Below are positions 27,504 to 34,260 of a DNA stretch of 64,000 nt, one piece after another. The notes beneath the pieces were generated by a model that saw nothing but the letters and a program-made list of their open reading frames with translations, was not told the DNA's origin and did not search any database. Source of the DNA: Phormidium sp. FACHB-1136 (GTDB taxonomy: Bacteria; Cyanobacteriota; Cyanobacteriia; Phormidesmidales; Phormidesmidaceae); assembly GCF_014697375.1 (NCBI RefSeq), contig NZ_JACJRS010000010.1, forward strand, positions 21,598 to 85,597, given 5' to 3'. The position numbers and the translations under genes were made by a program. How positions within the stretch are numbered: position 1 is the stretch's first letter; each line of letters opens with the position of its first letter.

Positions 27504-28778
27504 ATGCCTACTCTAAAACGCCCCCAAAAACGATGGATTCTTTCCCTAGTGCCCCTAGCGCTGAGCCTAGCCATTGTCGGCCATAGCTATACCCAGCCCT
27601 CAGCCGCCCAGGCTAGCCTGTGCCCGGTCTCGGCTTCGCAGCCGCTCACCCTCTCCATCGCGAGTCATCGCAACACCTTGCTGCGGGAAAGCTGGCAGAG
27701 CTATCGGGATCGGTTCATCCAGTCCGATGGTCGGGTGATTGACCGGGAAGATCGAGATCGCACGGTTTCCGAAGGGCAAGCCTATGCCATGCTGCGGGCC
27801 GTCGCCATTAACGACCCCGTCACCTTCGAGCGCACCTACACCTGGGCCAAAAACAACCTGGCTCGTCGCGATGCCCAAGGCCAATTACAAGACCACCTCT
27901 GGGCGTGGCACTGGGGCCAACGGGACGACGGCAGTTGGGACATTGTAGACGCCAACTTTGCCACCGATGCCGACATTGATGCCGCCACCGCCCTCATTTG
28001 GGCCGCCCAACGCTGGCGTTGCCCTCAGTATTTAGAGGAAGCCAAAGCCATCTTGGACGACATTTGGGAACTGGGCACGGTACAGCTACCCGATGGTCAG
28101 CGGCAACTTCTCCCCGGCCCCAAAGAGGCCTTTTTCAACCAACCCGACCGTCTGATTCTCAACCCCTCCTACTTTGCCCCAGCCAGTTTCCGACTCTTTG
28201 CTGAGGTGGATCCTGATCGCGACTGGGAAAGCTTGATCGACAGCGGCTATGCCATGCTGGCGGATCTAGGTCAGTTCTCCGACACTGGACTCCCCCCAGA
28301 CTGGGTCATCTATAGCCCCATCACCCAAACCTACCGCCCCCTAGAACCAGACTTTCCCCTGCAAAGTCGGTACAGCTTCGATGCCATCCGGGTATGGTGG
28401 CGGGTGGGCCAAGATGCCGCCTGGAACCAAGAACCCCGCGCCAAAGCCTACCTGCAAGCCCAACTGCCCGAACTAATCCAGCGCTGGGAAGCGGATGATC
28501 GTCTTCCGGCCCGTCTTTCCCTAGATGGGCTGACAGAATCTAGCTACGAGTCCACCGCCCACTACGCCATGCTCTACTCGGCCCTGCTCCAGGTCGATCC
28601 CGCCACCGCCGAGGAAATCTACCAGCAAAAACTCCTCCCCGCCTACCAAGACGGCTTCTGGGACAACAATACCGCCTACTACACCCAAAACCTCGCCTGG
28701 TTTGGCCTACTGCCCTTGGAAGTTTCCCCAGGACGTTTCCAATCCGCCCAACAATCCCTGCGGCGGGTAGCTTGGTAG
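27504..28778 (+). CDS. Secreted glycoside hydrolase family 8 endoglucanase
   Basis: A 424-residue GH8 enzyme with an N-terminal signal peptide (basic KRPQKRW, then ILSLVPLALSLAIVGHSYT, probable cut after AQA). The proposed acid residue is the Glu of TVSEGQAYAMLRAV; the family signature with the catalytic Asp is NFATDADIDAATALIWAAQRW. GH8 includes BcsZ-type endoglucanases that trim cellulose during synthesis, and also chitosanases. No cellulose synthase gene is in the window, so the substrate is inferred as a beta-1,4-glucan. The stop is two bases before the start of the phosphatase gene. Confidence 0.9.
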   Translation: MPTLKRPQKRWILSLVPLALSLAIVGHSYTQPSAAQASLCPVSASQPLTLSIASHRNTLLRESWQSYRDRFIQSDGRVIDREDRDRTVSEGQAYAMLRAVAINDPVTFERTYTWAKNNLARRDAQGQLQDHLWAWHWGQRDDGSWDIVDANFATDADIDAATALIWAAQRWRCPQYLEEAKAILDDIWELGTVQLPDGQRQLLPGPKEAFFNQPDRLILNPSYFAPASFRLFAEVDPDRDWESLIDSGYAMLADLGQFSDTGLPPDWVIYSPITQTYRPLEPDFPLQSRYSFDAIRVWWRVGQDAAWNQEPRAKAYLQAQLPELIQRWEADDRLPARLSLDGLTESSYESTAHYAMLYSALLQVDPATAEEIYQQKLLPAYQDGFWDNNTAYYTQNLAWFGLLPLEVSPGRFQSAQQSLRRVAW

Positions 28779-28780
28779 GG

Positions 28781-29560
28781 ATGGCCTTTCTCAAAATCCT
28801 GCTGATTCGCCATGGCCAATCCCAAGGCAATGTAGAAGGTCGCATGGAGGGCTGGTCATCCACGGGGCTGACGGATTTAGGCCGGAAACAGGCCCAACAA
28901 TTGGGTCAGCGCCTTGCTAAAGAAACTAGACAGCCCACCCACATCTATTGCAGCCCCTTGCAACGGGCCACGGAAACCCTGGCTGCCATGGCTTCAGCAT
29001 TGTGGGCAACGGCAGAAATTCCGGTGCCAGAGATCCCGACATCAGAGATCCCGACATCAGAGATCCCGACGTCAGAGATCCCGATACCCGAAATCCCCGT
29101 GCCGACGGTGTTCCACGACGACCTGCGGGAAAATCACCAGGGCATTTTAACGGGGTTGACCTGGGCCGAGGCGCAGGTGAACTATCCCGACCTCTGCCAA
29201 CGACTGGAAACCTTCCTGGACTGGATTCCTATCCCTAATGCGGAAACCCCGCAGGCCGGACACCAACGAGCCGAGCGCTTTGTGAATGACCTGTTGCAGC
29301 ACCACAACGGCGATCAGATTTGGGTGATCAGCCACCAGTGGATTTTGCAGCACATCCTTGCCTGTCTTCTGGGCTGTGGGCACACCTGGGGGATTCCCCT
29401 CGGCCACACCGCCATTACCGAGCTTTGGCTCGACCGCGACCGCTGGTTTGAGAATGACCCCAATCAGCGGCTCAATACCGAACTCTGGCGCATCCAGCGG
29501 TTCAACGATCAATCCCACATCTCTCCTCAGATTGTGACGAAAGGCAACGCTTCTGTTTAG
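28781..29560 (+). CDS. Histidine phosphatase family protein with a repeat insert
   Basis: About 259 residues. The phosphohistidine motif is LLIRHGQSQGNVEGRMEGW near the N terminus; supporting residues are YCSPLQRATETL, DDLRENHQG and the second His in WVISHQWILQHI. The family includes phosphoglycerate mutase-like phosphatases with varied substrates. Between SPLQRAT...LWATA and the DDLRE motif lies an insert of six pentapeptides (EIPVP, EIPTS three times, EIPIP, EIPVP) encoded by 15-base tandem repeats. The ATG at 28781 follows the GH8 stop by two bases; the two genes are probably co-transcribed. Confidence 0.9.
   Translation: MAFLKILLIRHGQSQGNVEGRMEGWSSTGLTDLGRKQAQQLGQRLAKETRQPTHIYCSPLQRATETLAAMASALWATAEIPVPEIPTSEIPTSEIPTSEIPIPEIPVPTVFHDDLRENHQGILTGLTWAEAQVNYPDLCQRLETFLDWIPIPNAETPQAGHQRAERFVNDLLQHHNGDQIWVISHQWILQHILACLLGCGHTWGIPLGHTAITELWLDRDRWFENDPNQRLNTELWRIQRFNDQSHISPQIVTKGNASV
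29015..29104. repeat. 15-base minisatellite (six units) inside the histidine phosphatase gene
   Basis: Six in-frame 15-base units run from 29015 to 29104. The central three are GAGATCCCGACATCA, GAGATCCCGACATCA and GAGATCCCGACGTCA; outer units are diverged, which fits expansion from the middle. Confidence 0.95.
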
Positions 29561-29601
29561 GATGGAACCTAACGCTTTGTGAACTGGTTTGGCGGCATCC
29601 T

Positions 29602-31152
29602 ATGGCTTCTCGTCCTGATATTCTCTTCCTCGTGCTCGATACCCAGCGGGCGGATCGCCTCTCCTGCTACGGCTACGACCAGCCCACCTCACCCCATTTA
29701 GACACCCTCGCCGCCGAGGCCACCCGCTTCACCCAGGCCATTTCCGCTGCCCAGTGGACGGTTCCCTCCCATGCCTCCATGTTCACGGGGCTGTATCCCT
29801 CGGAGCACACCATGGTGCAGTCCTATTCCGTATTGCCCCCCGACCTGCCCACCCTAGCCGAACGCTTAGAGGCCAGTGGCTACTACACAGCGGGCTTTTG
29901 CAACAATCCCCTAGTTGGGGTGATCAACAACGGTCTGCGGCGGGGCTTCACCAGCTTCTTAAACTACAGCGGCCTGTTGACCGCCAAGCCCAACCAGGCG
30001 GGCAGTCATCCCGGATTGGTAAGCCGCTACCGACAATGGTTTAAGCGCCAGGTGGCGGGGGTGCTGAACCGAGTGCAGGACGCCTTTGCCCGGTCGGATG
30101 CGCTGCTGGCCCTCAGCTTTACACCGCTGATGGTACCCCTGTGGCAAACCGCCCTCAGCTTCAAGGGCAACGGCCCCAAATCCCTCGACGACACCGCCAA
30201 CCTGCTGATCCACCGCAGCGGCACCCAGGCCGACCAGCCCGTCTTCGCCTTCGTGAACCTGATGGGCACCCACATGCCCTACCATCCCCCCCGCCGCTAC
30301 ATCGAGCAATTTGCCCCCCTCGTTTTGGCCGACCGCAAGGCCCAAACCTTTTTGCAGCGCTTCAACGGCGATGTTTACGGCTGGCTAGCCCCCCTCACCG
30401 GGGCCCTCGACGACCACCAAAAGCAAACCCTCGACGGCATGTACGACGCCGAAGTCGCCTACCAGGATGCCCTCTTGGGCCAATTCTTCCAGCGCCTCAA
30501 GGATTCTGGCCGTTTGGACAACACCCTGGTGATTATCTGCGCCGACCACGGGGAACACCTGGGCGAAAAGCAATTCATGGGCCACAGCCTCTCCATTTAT
30601 AACGAACTGGTGCGGGTACCGCTGATCATCCGCGATCCCCAAAACCGCCTTGCCCAAGGCACCACCGTGGATGGCGTTGTCTCCACCCGCCGCCTATTCC
30701 ACACCGTCCTCGCCGCCGCAGGCATCGCCAACGAAAAAGAACTCACCCTCGACCTGCTCCACAGCCAAGAGAATTCCCACAACCGCGATTACGTCTTTGC
30801 CGAGGCCATCCCGCCCCAAAACGTGGTGAACCTCATGCAAAAACGCCAGCCAGAACTGGTGCGAGAAATGAGCTGTGATCGCGTCCGCCGTGCCGTGTGG
30901 ATGGGCCAACACAAACTGATCGAAACCGAAGGCTCCGAAGCCGAACTCTACGACGTGCTCGAAGACCCCACCGAAGCCCTCGACCTCAGCGCCATCCTGC
31001 CCGAAAACGTGGAAGCCCTGCAAGATTGCCTCCAAGCCTTTGCGGATCGTTCTGATCGATCCCTGGCCCAAGCCACCCCCACCCGCGCCACCGACTACGA
31101 CGACCCCGAAGTGCGCCGCCGCCTAGAGGAACTAGGGTATTTAGAGGATTGA
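29602..31152 (+). CDS. Sulfatase-superfamily hydrolase/transferase with a Thr nucleophile
   Basis: A 516-residue member of the alkaline phosphatase/sulfatase superfamily. The first metal site is ILFLVLDTQRADRLS and the second CADHGEHLGEK. At the nucleophile position the sequence is QWTVPSHASMFTGLYPSEH: the residue aligned with the sulfatase Cys/Ser (C-x-P-S-R) is Thr53, and Arg is replaced by His. Formylglycine cannot form, so this is more likely a phosphodiesterase or transferase-type enzyme than a true sulfatase. No signal peptide or membrane segment is visible. The gene ends with RRRLEELGYLED; a decayed second copy of that end lies at 32104-32163. Confidence 0.88.
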   Translation: MASRPDILFLVLDTQRADRLSCYGYDQPTSPHLDTLAAEATRFTQAISAAQWTVPSHASMFTGLYPSEHTMVQSYSVLPPDLPTLAERLEASGYYTAGFCNNPLVGVINNGLRRGFTSFLNYSGLLTAKPNQAGSHPGLVSRYRQWFKRQVAGVLNRVQDAFARSDALLALSFTPLMVPLWQTALSFKGNGPKSLDDTANLLIHRSGTQADQPVFAFVNLMGTHMPYHPPRRYIEQFAPLVLADRKAQTFLQRFNGDVYGWLAPLTGALDDHQKQTLDGMYDAEVAYQDALLGQFFQRLKDSGRLDNTLVIICADHGEHLGEKQFMGHSLSIYNELVRVPLIIRDPQNRLAQGTTVDGVVSTRRLFHTVLAAAGIANEKELTLDLLHSQENSHNRDYVFAEAIPPQNVVNLMQKRQPELVREMSCDRVRRAVWMGQHKLIETEGSEAELYDVLEDPTEALDLSAILPENVEALQDCLQAFADRSDRSLAQATPTRATDYDDPEVRRRLEELGYLED

Positions 31153-31234
31153 TTTATAATGGGTGAATTAGGGTTTACATGGGTAGGCTCTGATTGTGTT
31201 TTTCAGTCATTCTGCTCCTATGGAGGGCTGTTAT

Positions 31235-31588
31235 ATGCCTGGTCAAGTTAGCACTGTTCAAGGTCTGCTCCAGGAGGCAAGTCAGCTATCTCCAGAAGAA
31301 CAGCTACAACTCGCAATTCAACTACTTCAGCGACTTCAGCCTGTTTCTTATCGGCAATTAGAAAAAACTGAACCCACTCAGCATTCGTCGAATAACTATC
31401 GAACGATGATAAATTTGGCTGCGACAAATCCAGTTGTGGTCAATTTAGAACGGAATTCTTCAACAAAGATAGATTCAAAAAATACAAATGCCGACAAACC
31501 AGAGATCACCATTAGCTATCTTCTAGACAATCCAATCCCAGTGCATAATGACTTTAAACCTCTGAGTCGAGAGGAGATTTATGACTGA
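31235..31588 (+). CDS. Probable antitoxin of a PIN toxin-antitoxin pair
   Basis: About 117 residues. The N-terminal third is helical (VQGLLQEASQLSPEEQLQLA), a pattern common in small antitoxins encoded before PIN toxins. The middle is polar and Asn/Thr-rich, and the C-terminal end (DFKPLSREEIYD) could wrap the toxin. No classical DNA-binding fold is evident to me. The ATG at 31235 has GGAGG about eight bases upstream; earlier GTG/ATG codons at 31196 and 31220 are less likely. The stop overlaps the PIN start by 8 bases. The gene is AT-rich against G+C-rich surroundings, a sign of transfer. Confidence 0.75.
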   Translation: MPGQVSTVQGLLQEASQLSPEEQLQLAIQLLQRLQPVSYRQLEKTEPTQHSSNNYRTMINLAATNPVVVNLERNSSTKIDSKNTNADKPEITISYLLDNPIPVHNDFKPLSREEIYD

Positions 31589-32006
31589 TGAGCGTGGTTT
31601 TGTTGATTCAAACATTTGGATTTACGCGGTCACTCAATCAGAGGCTATCCCTCCCAATCCTCGGCACGAAGCGGCTAAAGTCCTAATCAGGACGATACAG
31701 CCTTATATTTCTGTACAAGTTATCAACGAAGTTTCTTATAACTTAGTCAAAAAGTTCAAATTTACTGAATCGGATATTCAGACACTAGTTAAGTCATTCT
31801 ATCGAACCTATACAGTCTGTCCAATGATGGATGAAGTGCTTCTTTTGGAAGCATCTAGCATAAGACAACGCTACAACATATCATTTTGGGATTCTATGCT
31901 TGTCAGTACAGCCATTCAATCCCAATGCTCACTTTTCTATACAGAAGATATGAGGCATGGGCTGATTGTCAACGATGTATTGACTATTGTTAATCCTTTT
32001 GCCTAG
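31581..32006 (+). CDS. PIN-domain ribonuclease toxin (VapC-like)
   Basis: A 141-residue PIN domain. The acidic metal-binding residues are visible: Asp in GFVDSNIWIYA, Glu in VQVINEVSYNL, Asp in SFWDSMLVSTA and an acidic pair in FYTEDMRHG. VapC-like toxins cleave tRNA or rRNA when freed from the antitoxin. It overlaps the upstream antitoxin by 8 bases, the usual coupling. By hand count, 31681-31740 has 20 of 60 G+C, against 39 of 60 at 30241-30300 in the sulfatase gene, so the pair is clearly compositionally foreign. Confidence 0.88.
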   Translation: MTDERGFVDSNIWIYAVTQSEAIPPNPRHEAAKVLIRTIQPYISVQVINEVSYNLVKKFKFTESDIQTLVKSFYRTYTVCPMMDEVLLLEASSIRQRYNISFWDSMLVSTAIQSQCSLFYTEDMRHGLIVNDVLTIVNPFA

Positions 32007-32103
32007 GCACTGGACTCCTAAAGTGGGACGCCTTTTGGAACCCCTGCTATGCAAGGACTTGGGATAACGAGGAATCAAAGATAATACTTCTAGAAACCAG
32101 TGC

Positions 32104-32163
32104 CGCGCCCTTGCCCAAGCCATCCCCACCCGCGCCGAGGGGCTAGGATATTTGGAGGATGAG
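32104..32163 (+). pseudogene. Remnant duplicate of the sulfatase-like gene's 3' end
   Basis: Reading in one frame gives a fragment LAQAIPTRAEGLGYLEDE, which matches the end of the intact gene (LAQATPTRA...LEELGYLED) with an internal deletion of about 12 codons and loss of the stop. It lies about 100 bases after the PIN toxin gene, so the toxin-antitoxin island (31153-32103) is bracketed by two copies of this tail. Confidence 0.75.
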
Positions 32164-32167
32164 TCGC

Positions 32168-32995
32168 CTAGGCTGCACCCATGTCTGGCGGTATCCACTG
32201 GCTGAGGGTGGTGAGCGTGGTAACAGCCGTGAGGTTGGATTGCAGGGGCGTGATCGAAATGTAGCCCTCTTGGATGGCTTGGACATCGGTGGGGATCGCC
32301 ATCAAGGCATCCCGCAGGTCGGGGGGGTAGGGCAGATGGGGGTCTTCGTCGATGTCTTCGATGGCTTCTCCGGCCAGCCAGTAGTAGGTTTTGCCCCTGG
32401 GGTCGGTGCGTTTGGCGAATTGTTCGTGGTAGCGGCGGATGCCCTGGCGGGTGACTTTTGCGCCCTTGAGATCCGCTGAGGCCAAGTTGGGAACGTTGAC
32501 GTTAAGCAGGGTGGCCGGGGGCAGGGGCAGGTGGCTATCGGGGGAAAGCAAATCTCGCACAAAGGCGGCGGCGAGGTCGAACTTGCCGCCCTTAGAGTTG
32601 GCGAGGCTGACGGCCATGGCGGGGAGCCCTTCCATCGCCCCCTCCATGGCGGCGGAGACGGTGCCGGAGTAGAGTACGTCCGTCCCCAGGTTGGCCCCGT
32701 GGTTAATGCCGGAGACTACCACATCGGGCGGGGTGTCCATCAACGCCCCTAGGGCCAACTTCACGCAGTCTGAGGGCGTGCCGGAACAGGCCCAGGCTTC
32801 GATTTCGGGGGGGTAGATATCGGTGATGGGGTCGGCCCGCAGGGGTTTGTGCATGGTGAGGCCATGGCCCGTGGCGGATCGTTCTCGGTCGGGGCAGACC
32901 ACCGTGACCCGATGCCCCGCCGCCGCCAGGGTGGTGGCCAGGGTGCGTACCCCCAGCGCCAAAATGCCATCGTCGTTACTGACCAGGATGTTCAT
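32168..32995 (-). CDS. surE: 5'/3'-nucleotidase SurE
   Basis: About 275 residues, a metal-dependent phosphatase acting on 5' and 3' nucleotides and short polyphosphate. Motifs: the N-terminal [14 protein letters not shown] with the metal-binding Asp pair, [27 protein letters not shown], and [12 protein letters not shown] chose the ATG at 32995, directly before NILVSNDDG; an ATG at 33007 adds four residues and has AGAAGGG just before it, so it remains possible. It is divergent from pheS and convergent with the toxin-antitoxin island. Confidence 0.94.
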   Translation of the reverse strand: MNILVSNDDGILALGVRTLATTLAAAGHRVTVVCPDRERSATGHGLTMHKPLRADPITDIYPPEIEAWACSGTPSDCVKLALGALMDTPPDVVVSGINHGANLGTDVLYSGTVSAAMEGAMEGLPAMAVSLANSKGGKFDLAAAFVRDLLSPDSHLPLPPATLLNVNVPNLASADLKGAKVTRQGIRRYHEQFAKRTDPRGKTYYWLAGEAIEDIDEDPHLPYPPDLRDALMAIPTDVQAIQEGYISITPLQSNLTAVTTLTTLSQWIPPDMGAA

Positions 32996-33114
32996 GCAGG
33001 TGCCCATACCCTTCTAAAATAGTCAAGACTAAGGTAGTCACAGCTTGGCCGCCTTGGTTCGGCTAGCTTCCTACTGCCATCTCTGTACTATTGTCCCGCA
33101 CTGCGTAACCCAGG

Positions 33115-34116
33115 ATGACCACCGCACCCACCAGCCTAGAATCTGATCTGATGGCGCTGAAAGCCGCCGCCCAGGAGGCCATTGCCGCCGCCGCCACCCT
33201 CGATGACCTGGAGCAGGTTCGGGTGGGCTATTTGGGCAAAAAGGGGCAACTCTCCAAGGTGTTGGGGGGCATGGGCAAGCTGTCCGCTGAGGATCGGCCC
33301 CGCATTGGTGCCCTGGCCAACGAGGTGAAGGATCTGATTCAGGGCCAGCTAGAGCAGTCTAAAACGGCCCTAGAAACCGCTAAGTTGGAGGCGCAACTGG
33401 CGACCGAAACCCTGGATGTCACCATGCCGGGGGTGTTTCGGCCCCAGGGGCGGGTGCATCCCATCAACAGCATCATCGACCGGATTGTGGATATTTTCGT
33501 CGGTCTGGGCTACACCGTTGCCGATGGGCCGGAAATCGAATCCGACTACTACAACTTCGAGGCGCTCAACTTTCTGCCCGACCACCCCGCCCGCGACATG
33601 CAGGACACCCTCTACCTGCCCAACGGCGACCTGATGCGCACCCACACCTCCAATACGCAAATTCGCTACATGCAAAGCCATGAGCCACCCCTGCGGGCCG
33701 TGGCCATTGGCCGCTGCTATCGGCGCGACACCGTGGACGCCACCCACGCTGCTGTGTTTCACCAGATCGAATTCTTCGCGGTGGATAAAAACATCACCTT
33801 CACCGACCTGCGCGGCACCATCAAGGTCTTTCTCGAAGCCCTCTATGGCGACCTGCCCGTGCGCTTCCGGCCTAGCTATTTCCCCTTCACCGAACCCTCC
33901 GCCGAGGTGGATGTGCAGTGGCAGGGGCAATGGCTAGAGGTGCTGGGCTGCGGCATGATCGACCCCAACGTGCTCAAAGCCGTGGGCTACGATCCCGATG
34001 TCTACACCGGGTTTGCCGCTGGCCTAGGGGTAGAACGCCTCGCCATGGTGCAGCACCAAATCGACGATATCCGCCGCCTCTACTCCAGTGATCTGCGTTT
34101 CCTGCGGCAGTTCTAG
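33115..34116 (+). CDS. pheS: Phenylalanyl-tRNA synthetase alpha subunit
   Basis: A 333-residue class II aminoacyl-tRNA synthetase subunit. The N-terminal coiled coil spans about residues 1-95 ([19 protein letters not shown]). Class II motifs follow: [19 protein letters not shown] (motif 1), [10 protein letters not shown] and [19 protein letters not shown] (motif 2 region), and [13 protein letters not shown] (motif 3). The Phe pocket region [17 protein letters not shown] is typical. The beta subunit gene is not in the window, so pheS and pheT are unlinked, as is usual in cyanobacteria. Confidence 0.97.
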   Translation: MTTAPTSLESDLMALKAAAQEAIAAAATLDDLEQVRVGYLGKKGQLSKVLGGMGKLSAEDRPRIGALANEVKDLIQGQLEQSKTALETAKLEAQLATETLDVTMPGVFRPQGRVHPINSIIDRIVDIFVGLGYTVADGPEIESDYYNFEALNFLPDHPARDMQDTLYLPNGDLMRTHTSNTQIRYMQSHEPPLRAVAIGRCYRRDTVDATHAAVFHQIEFFAVDKNITFTDLRGTIKVFLEALYGDLPVRFRPSYFPFTEPSAEVDVQWQGQWLEVLGCGMIDPNVLKAVGYDPDVYTGFAAGLGVERLAMVQHQIDDIRRLYSSDLRFLRQF

Positions 34117-34124
34117 ATCGCTAT

Positions 34125-34152
34125 ACGCCATCCATACAACGCCATCCATACA
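34125..34152. repeat. 14-base tandem duplication after pheS
   Basis: Two exact units of ACGCCATCCATACA in tandem, beginning 8 bases after the pheS stop. No gene is present in this 144-base gap. Confidence 0.9.
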
Positions 34153-34260
34153 ACTAGGATATCCTTGATACCCCCCGGTTGCTTAGGGCATAGGGAACAA
34201 AGCTTGCGCCTAGGCGGTGCGGTTCAGAAACTGGGAGTAAGTCTAGGGCGAAGGGTAGCC

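Noticed and set aside
31153..32103. Insertion sequence carrying the toxin-antitoxin pair
   Set aside because: No transposase, no terminal inverted repeats and no short target duplication are visible; only the sulfatase tail copies flank it.
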